A DNA stretch of 64,000 nucleotides from Hyphomicrobiales bacterium 4NK60-0047b (lineage in GTDB: Bacteria; Pseudomonadota; Alphaproteobacteria; Rhizobiales; HXMU1428-3): positions 124,001 to 188,000 of the forward strand of contig BAABWY010000002.1 in NCBI GenBank assembly GCA_040367435.1, in the 5' to 3' direction. The notes under the pieces are model-generated. The model worked only from the letters and a program-made list of their open reading frames with translations, did no database searches and was not told where the DNA came from. Position numbers and translations under genes: made by a program. Below, one piece after another: positions 55,059 through 62,046 of the stretch. Numbering within the stretch: the stretch's first letter is position 1; each line of letters opens with the position of its first letter.

Positions 55059-55517
55059 CTAGTAGCGAATGAGCAAAGTGCCCAAACCAATCAGAGTGAG
55101 GAACTTAAACGCCTCAAGAACACTGTAGAATTTCCTATGAAATGTCGTTGGCAACGGTCGATTATGTACATAATCATCAACCTTGTTATAGATGATCGGC
55201 TTTAAATAATAGCGTTGTAAAAACAAACAAATGAGCACAAGACCAAACACAAACCACAAGTAAGGCCCAACCTCAGAAAGCACCATCGTGCCTGTAATGA
55301 TCGCTAAAAATAAAGCTTCAAATATAAAGAACAAAGTAAAAGTCGCATGACCAATTTCTTGAGCCGTCGCATGCTCTAAATTTGGCGCGTTATATTTCGC
55401 TGGCGTCGCAATAAAACTATGCCCCAAAATCGCCCCCGCCCAAACAAACGGCAAAGCATATGGCACTGTTGTAATGTAGCGATGCGGAATCTCTTCCAAA
55501 TAACTCAAAAATTCCAT
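55059..55517 (-). CDS. Four-span membrane protein, unknown function
   Basis: A 152-residue protein with about four hydrophobic spans (about 20-40, 56-77, 84-104, 132-150). The segment GAILGHSFIATPAKYNAPNL followed by GHATFTLFFIFEA is probably a family signature, but I cannot name the family or a function. It is separated from ettA by 477 bases of repeats, so it is unlikely to be tightly co-transcribed. Confidence 0.65.
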   Translation of the reverse strand: MEFLSYLEEIPHRYITTVPYALPFVWAGAILGHSFIATPAKYNAPNLEHATAQEIGHATFTLFFIFEALFLAIITGTMVLSEVGPYLWFVFGLVLICLFLQRYYLKPIIYNKVDDYVHNRPLPTTFHRKFYSVLEAFKFLTLIGLGTLLIRY

Positions 55518-55635
55518 CTCAAGTCCCCCATGAAAATACTAATATTATTTTTTATATACTAAAAACAAATTCACGAATTGAGCTATCTCAAAAAGTAAAT
55601 ACAAACATATCATTTCAAATAGGGAAAGAATGAGA

Positions 55636-55790
55636 GAAGAAGGAGCATTGCCCTTTTCGGGCAATGGGACATGACGCCAGGGGCGTCCGACGCGTTACGC
55701 CGCACCTCGTAGGCCCAAGCGCTTTAGCAGCGCGGTTGCTTGTGGGCAACCTGAAGCGCCACTAAAAGAGTAATAGCCGTGAGAGAAAAA
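55636..55790 (+). repeat. Composite hairpin element (copy R11)
   Basis: GAAGAAGGAG (55636-55645); hairpin CATTGCCC/GGGCAATG (55646-55653/55659-55666); GACGCC/GGCGTC (55673-55678/55682-55687); GCGT/ACGC; CACCTCGTAGG; an alpha unit (55730-55760, GGTTGC/GCAACC); CCGTGAGAGA (55777-55786). The end merges with the T-tract of a terminator. This is the cleanest full-length copy. Confidence 0.92.
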
Positions 55791-55815
55791 AGGGACACAA
55801 AACTGCATCCCTTTT
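55784..55815 (-). terminator. Terminator between the two repeats behind ettA
   Basis: AAAAGGGA (55788-55795) pairs with TCCCTTTT (55808-55815). On the minus strand the stem continues into TTTTTTCTCTC, so it would end ettA transcripts after they cross copy R12, exactly at the boundary of copy R11. Confidence 0.7.
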
Positions 55816-55839
55816 AAAATATCTCAATGCTAATATTAC

Positions 55840-55994
55840 GAAGAACACCAGGCGGCAAATGCCGCCCGCGCATTCGCATCCCGAAGGGATAAGCGAAAAT
55901 ATTGCGCGCACCTCGTAGGTGTCGGGCATAAGCACGGTTGCTGGTGGGCAATCAAAGTGTAATTAAAATACTTCCGATAACCCGTGAGAGAAAA
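55840..55994 (+). repeat. Composite hairpin element (copy R12)
   Basis: GAAGAA (55840-55845); hairpin GGCGGC-AAAT-GCCGCC (55851-55866) in place of the usual first hairpin; ATCCC/GGGAT near 55878-55890; GCACCTCGTAGG (about 55908-55919); alpha unit (55932-55960, GTTGC/GCAAT); CCCGTGAGAGAAAA (55981-55994). The last base touches the ettA stop codon. The gap 55518-55994 holds only two elements and one terminator. Confidence 0.88.
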
Positions 55995-57650
55995 TCAACG
56001 TTCAAAGCGCTTGAATTTGATCTTGGCTGGATTGATAGAATCTTCACCAAGTCGGCGTTTTTTATCTTCTTCATATTCAGCAAAGTTACCTTCAAACCAT
56101 TCCACATGGCTATCACCTTCAAAGGCCATAATATGTGTCGCAATACGATCAAGGAAGAAACGATCGTGAGAAATAACCACGGCGCAGCCCGGAAAATCTT
56201 CCAAAGCTGATTCAAGGCTAGAGAGTGTTTCAACATCTAAATCGTTGGTTGGTTCGTCGAGGAGGAGCACATTGCCACCTTTTTTCAGCATTTTTGCCAA
56301 ATGCACCCGGTTCCGTTCACCACCAGAAAGATTACCAACTTTCTTTTGTTGATCACCCTTTTTGAAATTAAACCAACTGACATAAGCACGAGACGGAACT
56401 TCTCGGTTACCAAGCATCAGTTGATCAAGACCATCTGAGATCTCTTCCCAAACATTTTTATTGTCATCCAATGTATCACGAGATTGGTCAACATAACCAA
56501 GCTGGACCGTATCACCTAAGCGGATCGAGCCACCATCTGGCTCTTCTTCACCAGTTATCATTTTAAAGGTTGTGGTTTTACCAGCACCGTTCGGTCCAAT
56601 GACACCAACAATACCACCAGGCGGCAAACGGAAAGAAAGGTTATCAATTAATAAGCGATCCTCAAAACCTTTGGTCAGGTTTTCAGCCTCAATAACCACA
56701 CCGCCAAGACGCTCACCCACTGGAATAGAGATTTGCGTTGGTGCCAATTTCACGTGATCAGCTTTGTTCGCCAAGTCTTCATAAGATTTAATCCGCGCTT
56801 TTGATTTGGCCTGGCGCGCTTTCGGGCTAGATCTGATCCAGTCAAGTTCACGAGATAGCGCCCGCTTCTTCGAATCATCCTCGCGAGCTTCCTGTTCCAG
56901 GCGTTTTTGTTTTTGCTCAAGCCAGGAAGAATAATTCCCTTCATAAGGAATGCCGCGGCCGCGATCAATTTCCAAAGTCCATGTTGTCATCTGATCAAGG
57001 AAGTAGCGATCGTGAGTAATCATAATCACTGTGCCTGGATAATCTTGTAAATATTTCTGCAACCAGGCAACAGTCTCAGCATCAAGGTGGTTGGTTGGTT
57101 CGTCAAGCAACAGCATATCAGGTTTCGAGAGTAGCAACTGGCAAAGAGCAACACGGCGTCGTTCACCACCAGAAAGTGTGCTCACATCAGCATCACCCTC
57201 AGGACAATGAAGCGCGCCCATGGCTTGGCTCACTTGAGCGTCCAAATCCCACAAATTCTGAGCATCAATCTCATCTTGCAACTGCGCCATTTCATCAGCA
57301 GTTTCTTCTGAATATTCAAGCGCCAGCTCATTATAGCGATCAAGAATAGCTTGCTTCGCCGCCACACCATCCATCACATTGCCGCGCACATCTTTGCTTT
57401 CATCAAGCTCAGGCTCCTGCGCTAAATATCCAACTTTAATGCCTTCAGCTGCTTTCGCTTCGCCGGTAAATTCTTTATCAACACCCGCTAAAATCTTTAG
57501 AAAAGTTGATTTACCCGCGCCGTTAACACCAACAACACCAATTTTCACGCCAGGCAAAAATGAAAGTGTAATATTGTCAAATAAGGGCTTACCCCCGGCA
57601 AATGCCTTGGACAGCTTATAACAAGTAAACACATATTGCGGGGTGCTCAT
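55995..57650 (-). CDS. ettA: Energy-dependent translational throttle protein EttA
   Basis: A 551-residue ABC-F ATPase with two nucleotide-binding domains and no membrane part. The first has GVNGAGKST and LSGGERRRVAL, the second GPNGAGKTT and LSGGERNRVHLAKML; both Walker B motifs read LLLDEPTN. The linker between them (about 240-300) and the start TPQYVFTCYKLSKAF identify EttA, which gates 70S ribosomes entering elongation according to ATP/ADP level. Its 3' side is filled by repeats R12 and R11. Confidence 0.95.
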   Translation of the reverse strand: MSTPQYVFTCYKLSKAFAGGKPLFDNITLSFLPGVKIGVVGVNGAGKSTFLKILAGVDKEFTGEAKAAEGIKVGYLAQEPELDESKDVRGNVMDGVAAKQAILDRYNELALEYSEETADEMAQLQDEIDAQNLWDLDAQVSQAMGALHCPEGDADVSTLSGGERRRVALCQLLLSKPDMLLLDEPTNHLDAETVAWLQKYLQDYPGTVIMITHDRYFLDQMTTWTLEIDRGRGIPYEGNYSSWLEQKQKRLEQEAREDDSKKRALSRELDWIRSSPKARQAKSKARIKSYEDLANKADHVKLAPTQISIPVGERLGGVVIEAENLTKGFEDRLLIDNLSFRLPPGGIVGVIGPNGAGKTTTFKMITGEEEPDGGSIRLGDTVQLGYVDQSRDTLDDNKNVWEEISDGLDQLMLGNREVPSRAYVSWFNFKKGDQQKKVGNLSGGERNRVHLAKMLKKGGNVLLLDEPTNDLDVETLSSLESALEDFPGCAVVISHDRFFLDRIATHIMAFEGDSHVEWFEGNFAEYEEDKKRRLGEDSINPAKIKFKRFER

Positions 57651-58021
57651 GAAAATTTAACCTCAAAGATAGTGTGAAAATAAGAATTAAGAGTGTTTAG
57701 ACCAATGCTTTCATGGCGTAAACCCCTATTCGTCGATGAAAAAGCCCGAATGACAACAAGAAAACAACTCAGCTCTCTAACTGCCATATAAACAATAAAT
57801 ACCTATGTTAAAGACCCAAAAGTTACATTCATTAACGAAAAGCTTCGAATTAACCTCTATGGTATCGTACTTGCGAAAAAGTTTGATAATTGAGCGTTAA
57901 AAGGATGAAGAAGAAAGTTTTGTCTTAAAAAAATACAAAACAAGGCTCAAAGCTATAAATACAATCCTATTTTGGATCATTTCTGAATAAAGTTAAGCCC
58001 TATTAAAGTGTGAGTAAAAAA
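57651..58021. other. Gene-free divergent region upstream of the SGNH cassette
   Basis: The AT-rich gap between ettA and the SGNH gene holds no repeat copy and no gene. CGAA-AAGC-TTCG near 57837-57848 is a small inverted repeat, and GATAAT near 57885 could be part of a promoter, but without a matching -35 box I do not call one. Confidence 0.4.
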
Positions 58022-59149
58022 ATGAACTTTAAATCCATCCTTGAAAAATGCGCTCTTATAGCTGGCTCACTTCTCTTTTGTTTTGTTATTTTTGAATTTA
58101 TTGTTTTTAAATACATTTTGAACACCTCAGATAATATTCCGAATGTATCTATAAATAATATCGTCCGCTTTGAGCCAAACACAAAAGCCCGCCTCTATGA
58201 GCCAGACGGCACCTCTCAAACCATTGAGATTAATGCTCAAGGCTGGAATTCAACCAAGAAAAGTTACAAAGAAGAAAAGACCGAAGGCACGATGCGCATC
58301 GCAGTCATTGGGGATAGTTATGTACAGGCAGCAGCTGTTAATGTTCCCGAAGCCTTTCCAGAGATCATTGAGCAAGAATTAAATAAAAGGGGTCATAAAA
58401 CGGAAGTCTATCGTTTTGGCATAGACGGCGCCCCGCATACTCAATATTTATACATGCTGCGCAATGAAGTTTTAAAATACAAACCAGAAATCGTCGTTGT
58501 TCAACTCATCCATAATGATTTTGATGAAAGCTATCGCTTTCTTTATGGGCGCTATTCTTCAAGCTTCATGAAAGTAAACCTTGAAGGAGATGGCATCAAA
58601 GAAGTTGACCCTACACCTTACAAACCAGGCTGGGTCGATACATTGAAACAATACCGCACCTTTAGATATATTTATTATCAAACAGGCCTGTCTGTTTACA
58701 TTCGCCGCCTAATTAATCTCACCAAAGGTGAGGAAGAAAAAACAACCAAAGCTCCAAAGCATGGATTTGTTCAATCCGCCATTGATGTGCGCAACATCAC
58801 CGAAATGGACAAAATCAGAAAAGCAACAAATTACACATTAAGTGAATTAAAAAAGCTCTCTGAAAAGCATAACTTTAAGCTTCTAGTAACCATGGATACA
58901 GTTAGAGAAGCAGTATATTCAGGCAATCCAGTTGAAGAGTATGAAGCAAATCAACTCAACATCATTGCCAGAGAAGCAACAGACAAGCTCAATATTTCAT
59001 TTCTTGATTTAAAAAATGCAATGACCAAACACTACAAGGAAAACAAAAAGAAATTTGAATTTCCCTGGGATTGGCACTGGAACAAATTGGGTAATGAAGT
59101 CGCTGGCAAAGCGATTGCCAAAGATATTGAACTTCAATTTTTAAAATAA
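58022..59149 (+). CDS. Membrane-anchored SGNH/GDSL hydrolase-like protein
   Basis: A protein of about 375 residues with an N-terminal anchor (about 10-33). The SGNH fold shows block I IGDSYVQA (about 98-105), block III-like QLIHNDFDE and a C-terminal catalytic pair in WDWHWNKLGNE. Such enzymes are esterases or O-acetyl transfer/removal enzymes on polysaccharides. The GTG at 58010 is an alternative start. It is the first gene of a cassette with an SxtJ-like protein, a DUF5989 protein and a carbamoyltransferase, all on the same strand. Confidence 0.85.
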   Translation: MNFKSILEKCALIAGSLLFCFVIFEFIVFKYILNTSDNIPNVSINNIVRFEPNTKARLYEPDGTSQTIEINAQGWNSTKKSYKEEKTEGTMRIAVIGDSYVQAAAVNVPEAFPEIIEQELNKRGHKTEVYRFGIDGAPHTQYLYMLRNEVLKYKPEIVVVQLIHNDFDESYRFLYGRYSSSFMKVNLEGDGIKEVDPTPYKPGWVDTLKQYRTFRYIYYQTGLSVYIRRLINLTKGEEEKTTKAPKHGFVQSAIDVRNITEMDKIRKATNYTLSELKKLSEKHNFKLLVTMDTVREAVYSGNPVEEYEANQLNIIAREATDKLNISFLDLKNAMTKHYKENKKKFEFPWDWHWNKLGNEVAGKAIAKDIELQFLK

Positions 59150-59209
59150 AAGAAATAGAAACTTCTTTCATGTAAGACACGATCAATAGTTTTAAGTACT
59201 GGAATAAAA

Positions 59210-59641
59210 ATGTCTAAAGATTTCCATGAATCATATGTTGATGAACACCCAGATATGCCGTCAGAGCGAGGCACAGGTTTCGTATTCGCAGGTGTCGCTG
59301 CAATCATCAGTTTAATCATTTTTTACTACAACGATTATACCATCACTAACGGCTTCTATATCGCTCTAGGTTTTTCAGCCCTATTTGCTGGCCTTGCCCA
59401 ACTTGCACCAGATATCTTACGCCCCCTTAATATTCTCTGGTTCAAGTTCTCAATGTTGCTGTTCAAAATCATGAACCCGGTGATCATGTTTCTTTTATTC
59501 GTCGTTGTCATTGTGCCCGCAGGCCTCATCATGCAATTAAAAAGAGATCCCTTGCGCCGCAAAGTTGATAAGAGCGCAAAAACCTACTGGATTGAAAAAG
59601 AACCAGAGGCTTCAACCCGTTCAATGAAAAATCAGTTTTAA
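59210..59641 (+). CDS. SxtJ-like membrane protein
   Basis: A 143-residue protein with three to four spans. The second half, APDILRPLNILWFKFSMLL, NPVIMFLLFVVVIVPAGL, then RDPLRRK and the C-terminal YWIEKEP...SMKNQF, is the conserved pattern of the SxtJ family first named in saxitoxin clusters. The family is widespread next to NodU-type carbamoyltransferases, but no biochemical role is established. It follows the SGNH gene by 60 bases. Confidence 0.85.
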   Translation: MSKDFHESYVDEHPDMPSERGTGFVFAGVAAIISLIIFYYNDYTITNGFYIALGFSALFAGLAQLAPDILRPLNILWFKFSMLLFKIMNPVIMFLLFVVVIVPAGLIMQLKRDPLRRKVDKSAKTYWIEKEPEASTRSMKNQF

Positions 59642-59665
59642 AATTATTTAACAAAGAGGAAAGCT

Positions 59666-59818
59666 ATGAAAAGCTTCATCAAAGAAATTTTTGCTTACAT
59701 GAGCGCCCGTAAAAAATGGTGGTTGTTCCCCATTTTGGTTATCATGGTATCAATTGGTGCGCTATTGGTCTTAGCCAAAGGCTCTGCCATCGCTCCATTT
59801 ATTTACACTATTTTTTAA
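59666..59818 (+). CDS. DUF5989 family single-span protein
   Basis: A 50-residue protein: a short amphipathic start, then ARKKWWLFPILVIMVSIG, one membrane span, and the conserved end KGSAIAPFIYTIF. This pattern defines DUF5989, a tiny protein found between SxtJ-like and carbamoyltransferase genes in many phyla. AAAGAGGAAAG before the ATG is the ribosome binding site. The function is unknown; position suggests an anchor or subunit for its neighbours. Confidence 0.88.
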   Translation: MKSFIKEIFAYMSARKKWWLFPILVIMVSIGALLVLAKGSAIAPFIYTIF

Positions 59819-59835
59819 AATAGTTGCCAACAGGA

Positions 59836-59856
59836 GAGGAGAGCAGTTATCTCCTC
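59836..59856 (+). promoter_or_regulatory. Hairpin A in the leader of the carbamoyltransferase gene
   Basis: GAGGAGA (59836-59842) pairs perfectly with TCTCCTC (59850-59856), loop of seven. The left arm contains a ribosome-binding-like GGAG, so the fold could hide or imitate a translation start. It is followed 11 bases later by hairpin B. Confidence 0.55.
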
Positions 59857-59867
59857 AAAATTTATCT

Positions 59868-59907
59868 TTGCCCATAAAATATACTTCCAATCATCTTTTA
59901 TGGGCAA
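59868..59907 (+). promoter_or_regulatory. Hairpin B in the leader of the carbamoyltransferase gene
   Basis: TTGCCCATAAAA (59868-59879) and TTTTATGGGCAA (59896-59907) form a perfect 12-bp stem with a 16-base loop, 21 bases before the start codon. No T-run follows, so it is not a classical terminator. It may be a processing or stability element inside the cassette transcript, or an operator. Confidence 0.6.
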
Positions 59908-59928
59908 CTAAACTAAGAGTTTTTAAAG

Positions 59929-61776
59929 ATGCGTATTTTAGGTATTTCAGCTTTTTATCATGACAGCGCCGCCGCTCTAATTGAGAACGGTGCCATCATC
60001 GCAGCCGCACAAGAAGAACGCTTTACTCGTAAAAAGCACGATCCAGGCTTTCCGAAAGAAGCAATCGACTATTGCCTAAAAGAAGCTGGACTAACTCTAA
60101 GTGACGTTGATCATGTTGTTTTCTTTGAAAAACCGTTTATCAAATTTGAGCGCCTGTTAGAAACTTACCTAGCCAGCGTACCAGCTGGCTTTCAAAGTTT
60201 TAAAATGGCCATTCCTGTTTGGATCAAAGATAAGCTATTCCAAAAAGGCAATCTTATAGAGCTCTTGGAAGAATTTGAATACGCCACTGAAGATACGAGT
60301 GAGATCGAAGATAAATTACTTTTCGCAGAACATCATCAAAGTCACGCCGCCTCAGCCTTCTTCCCATCCCCTTTTGAAGAAGCCATCATTCTAACAATGG
60401 ATGGCGTTGGTGAATGGGCAACCGCATCAGTGGCCATTGGCCGTGGTAATGAACTGACAACAGTGCGAGAAATCCAATTCCCACACTCGTTAGGCCTGCT
60501 TTATTCCGCCATGACCTATTACACAGGCTTCAGAGTTAATTCTGGCGAATATAAAGTTATGGGCCTCGCACCATATGGGGAGCCAAAATACGTAGACCTC
60601 ATAAAAAACAATCTCATTGATATCAAAGAGGACGGCAGCTTCTGGCTAGACCAGAGCTATTTCAATTATGCCACTGGCCTCACAATGACATCATCAAAAT
60701 TCCATGACCTATTCGGCGCACCACCGCGCACATCAGAAGATCAAATCACTCAACGTGAAATGGATCTAGCTGCATCAGTGCAAGCCGTGACAGAAGAAGT
60801 CATGTTAAAAATGACAGAAAGTTTAGCAAAAGAATACGGCATCAAAAATCTCTGTCTTGCGGGCGGTGTCGCTCTCAATTGCGTTGCAAACGGGAAAGTC
60901 ATTCGCGCTGGCAGTTTTGAAAATGTCTGGGTCCAGCCAGCTGCTGGTGACGCTGGCGGTGCCTTAGGGGCAGCCCTAGCCGCTCATTACATTGAGAAAA
61001 AACAACCACGCACAGTCGATACTAATATGGATGCTATGAAAGGCAGCTATTTAGGCCCTGAATATGAACAAAGCGATATTGAAACACGTCTGACGAAAGC
61101 CGGAGCTGTTTTTGAAGTTTTAACTGATGAAACAGTCATGACCGAGACGGCCAAATGTCTCGAAGATGGTCATGCCGTTGGTTGGTTCCAGGGCAGAATG
61201 GAATTCGGCCCAAGAGCTTTAGGAGGTCGCTCAATCTTAGGCGATCCGCGCAATCCTGAAATGCAAAAAACACTGAATTTAAAAATTAAATATCGTGAAA
61301 GTTTTCGCCCCTTCGCTCCCTCAATCATCAGCGATGAAGTCTCTAACTATTTTGAGCACGAAGGCACAAGCCCCTACATGCTGGTCGTGGCCCCAGTGAA
61401 GGAAGAGCACAGAAAAGACACATCGAAAGAGGATGTTGGCTTATTCGGAATTGAGAAATTGAACATTCCTCGCTCTACCATCCCTGCGATCACACACGTG
61501 GATTATTCAGCACGAATTCAAACTGTGCATGAAGAAACCAACCCAAGATACCACGCTCTCATCTCTGCCTTTAAAAAACAAAGCGGGTGCCCAATTGTCG
61601 TGAACACAAGCTTTAATGTGCGCGGTGAACCCATCGTCAACACACCAGAAGATGCGTTTCATTGCTTCATGGGAACCGAGATGGACACACTTGTTGTTGG
61701 CAATTGCCTCATGCGCAAACCAGCCCAAGATCAATCCCTAGCCGAAGATTACAAAGATAAATTCGATCTAGATTAA
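59929..61776 (+). CDS. NodU/CmcH-type carbamoyltransferase
   Basis: A 615-residue O-carbamoyltransferase. The N-terminal Kae1-like domain starts MRILGISAFYHDSAAAL, has the metal motif EHHQSHAASAF (His135, His136, His139), TMDGVGEWAT (Asp158) and SGEYKVMGLAPYG. The C-terminal YrdC-like half has WFQGRMEFGPRALGGRS and NTSFNVRGEPIV. Such enzymes make carbamoyl-AMP from carbamoyl phosphate and transfer the carbamoyl group to a hydroxyl of a sugar or natural product. With an SGNH enzyme, SxtJ and DUF5989 beside it, an envelope glycan is a reasonable guess for the acceptor. No Nod factor or saxitoxin genes are present. Confidence 0.93.
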   Translation: MRILGISAFYHDSAAALIENGAIIAAAQEERFTRKKHDPGFPKEAIDYCLKEAGLTLSDVDHVVFFEKPFIKFERLLETYLASVPAGFQSFKMAIPVWIKDKLFQKGNLIELLEEFEYATEDTSEIEDKLLFAEHHQSHAASAFFPSPFEEAIILTMDGVGEWATASVAIGRGNELTTVREIQFPHSLGLLYSAMTYYTGFRVNSGEYKVMGLAPYGEPKYVDLIKNNLIDIKEDGSFWLDQSYFNYATGLTMTSSKFHDLFGAPPRTSEDQITQREMDLAASVQAVTEEVMLKMTESLAKEYGIKNLCLAGGVALNCVANGKVIRAGSFENVWVQPAAGDAGGALGAALAAHYIEKKQPRTVDTNMDAMKGSYLGPEYEQSDIETRLTKAGAVFEVLTDETVMTETAKCLEDGHAVGWFQGRMEFGPRALGGRSILGDPRNPEMQKTLNLKIKYRESFRPFAPSIISDEVSNYFEHEGTSPYMLVVAPVKEEHRKDTSKEDVGLFGIEKLNIPRSTIPAITHVDYSARIQTVHEETNPRYHALISAFKKQSGCPIVVNTSFNVRGEPIVNTPEDAFHCFMGTEMDTLVVGNCLMRKPAQDQSLAEDYKDKFDLD

Positions 61777-61838
61777 TCTCAATAATTTTTAACAAAAACG
61801 ATTGCCGCGATAAAGAGAATCAAGACACGCGATATTAC

Positions 61839-62031
61839 GAAGAAGAAATTCAGCCCTTTTCGGGCTGAAGGACATGACGCCAGAGACGTCCGGCGCACCA
61901 GATCAGCCCGAACGGAGCGGAGCGAGTACGGATAAGCTGATCGCACAAAAGCGCCGCACAGTGCGGATGCATCGTGGGCATCTGAAGCACCACTAATAGC
62001 GCGGTTGCTAGTGGGCAACCTGAAGCGCCAC
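61839..62031 (+). repeat. Composite hairpin element with two alpha units (copy R13)
   Basis: GAAGAAGAA (61839-61847); hairpin TTCAGCCC/GGGCTGAA (61849-61856/61862-61869); GACG/CGTC (61876-61879/61887-61890); hairpin GATCAGC/GCTGATC (61901-61907/61936-61942); alpha unit with GTGC-GGATGC...GGCATC-TGAA-GCAC (61961-61990); alpha unit with GCGC-GGTTGC...GCAACC-TGAA-GCGC (61999-62027). The two alpha units side by side differ in both stem levels yet keep pairing. There is no CCGTGAGAGA end here. It fills the gap between convergent genes. Confidence 0.92.
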
Positions 62032-62046
62032 AAAAGAACAAAACTT

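Noticed and set aside
58022-61776. Saxitoxin or Nod-factor biosynthesis suggested by SxtJ and NodU similarity
   Set aside because: No polyketide, amidinotransferase or nodABC genes are present; the similarity is only at family level.
297-62031. Repeats considered as a CRISPR array
   Set aside because: The copies are scattered singly or in pairs, with no regular spacers and no cas genes.
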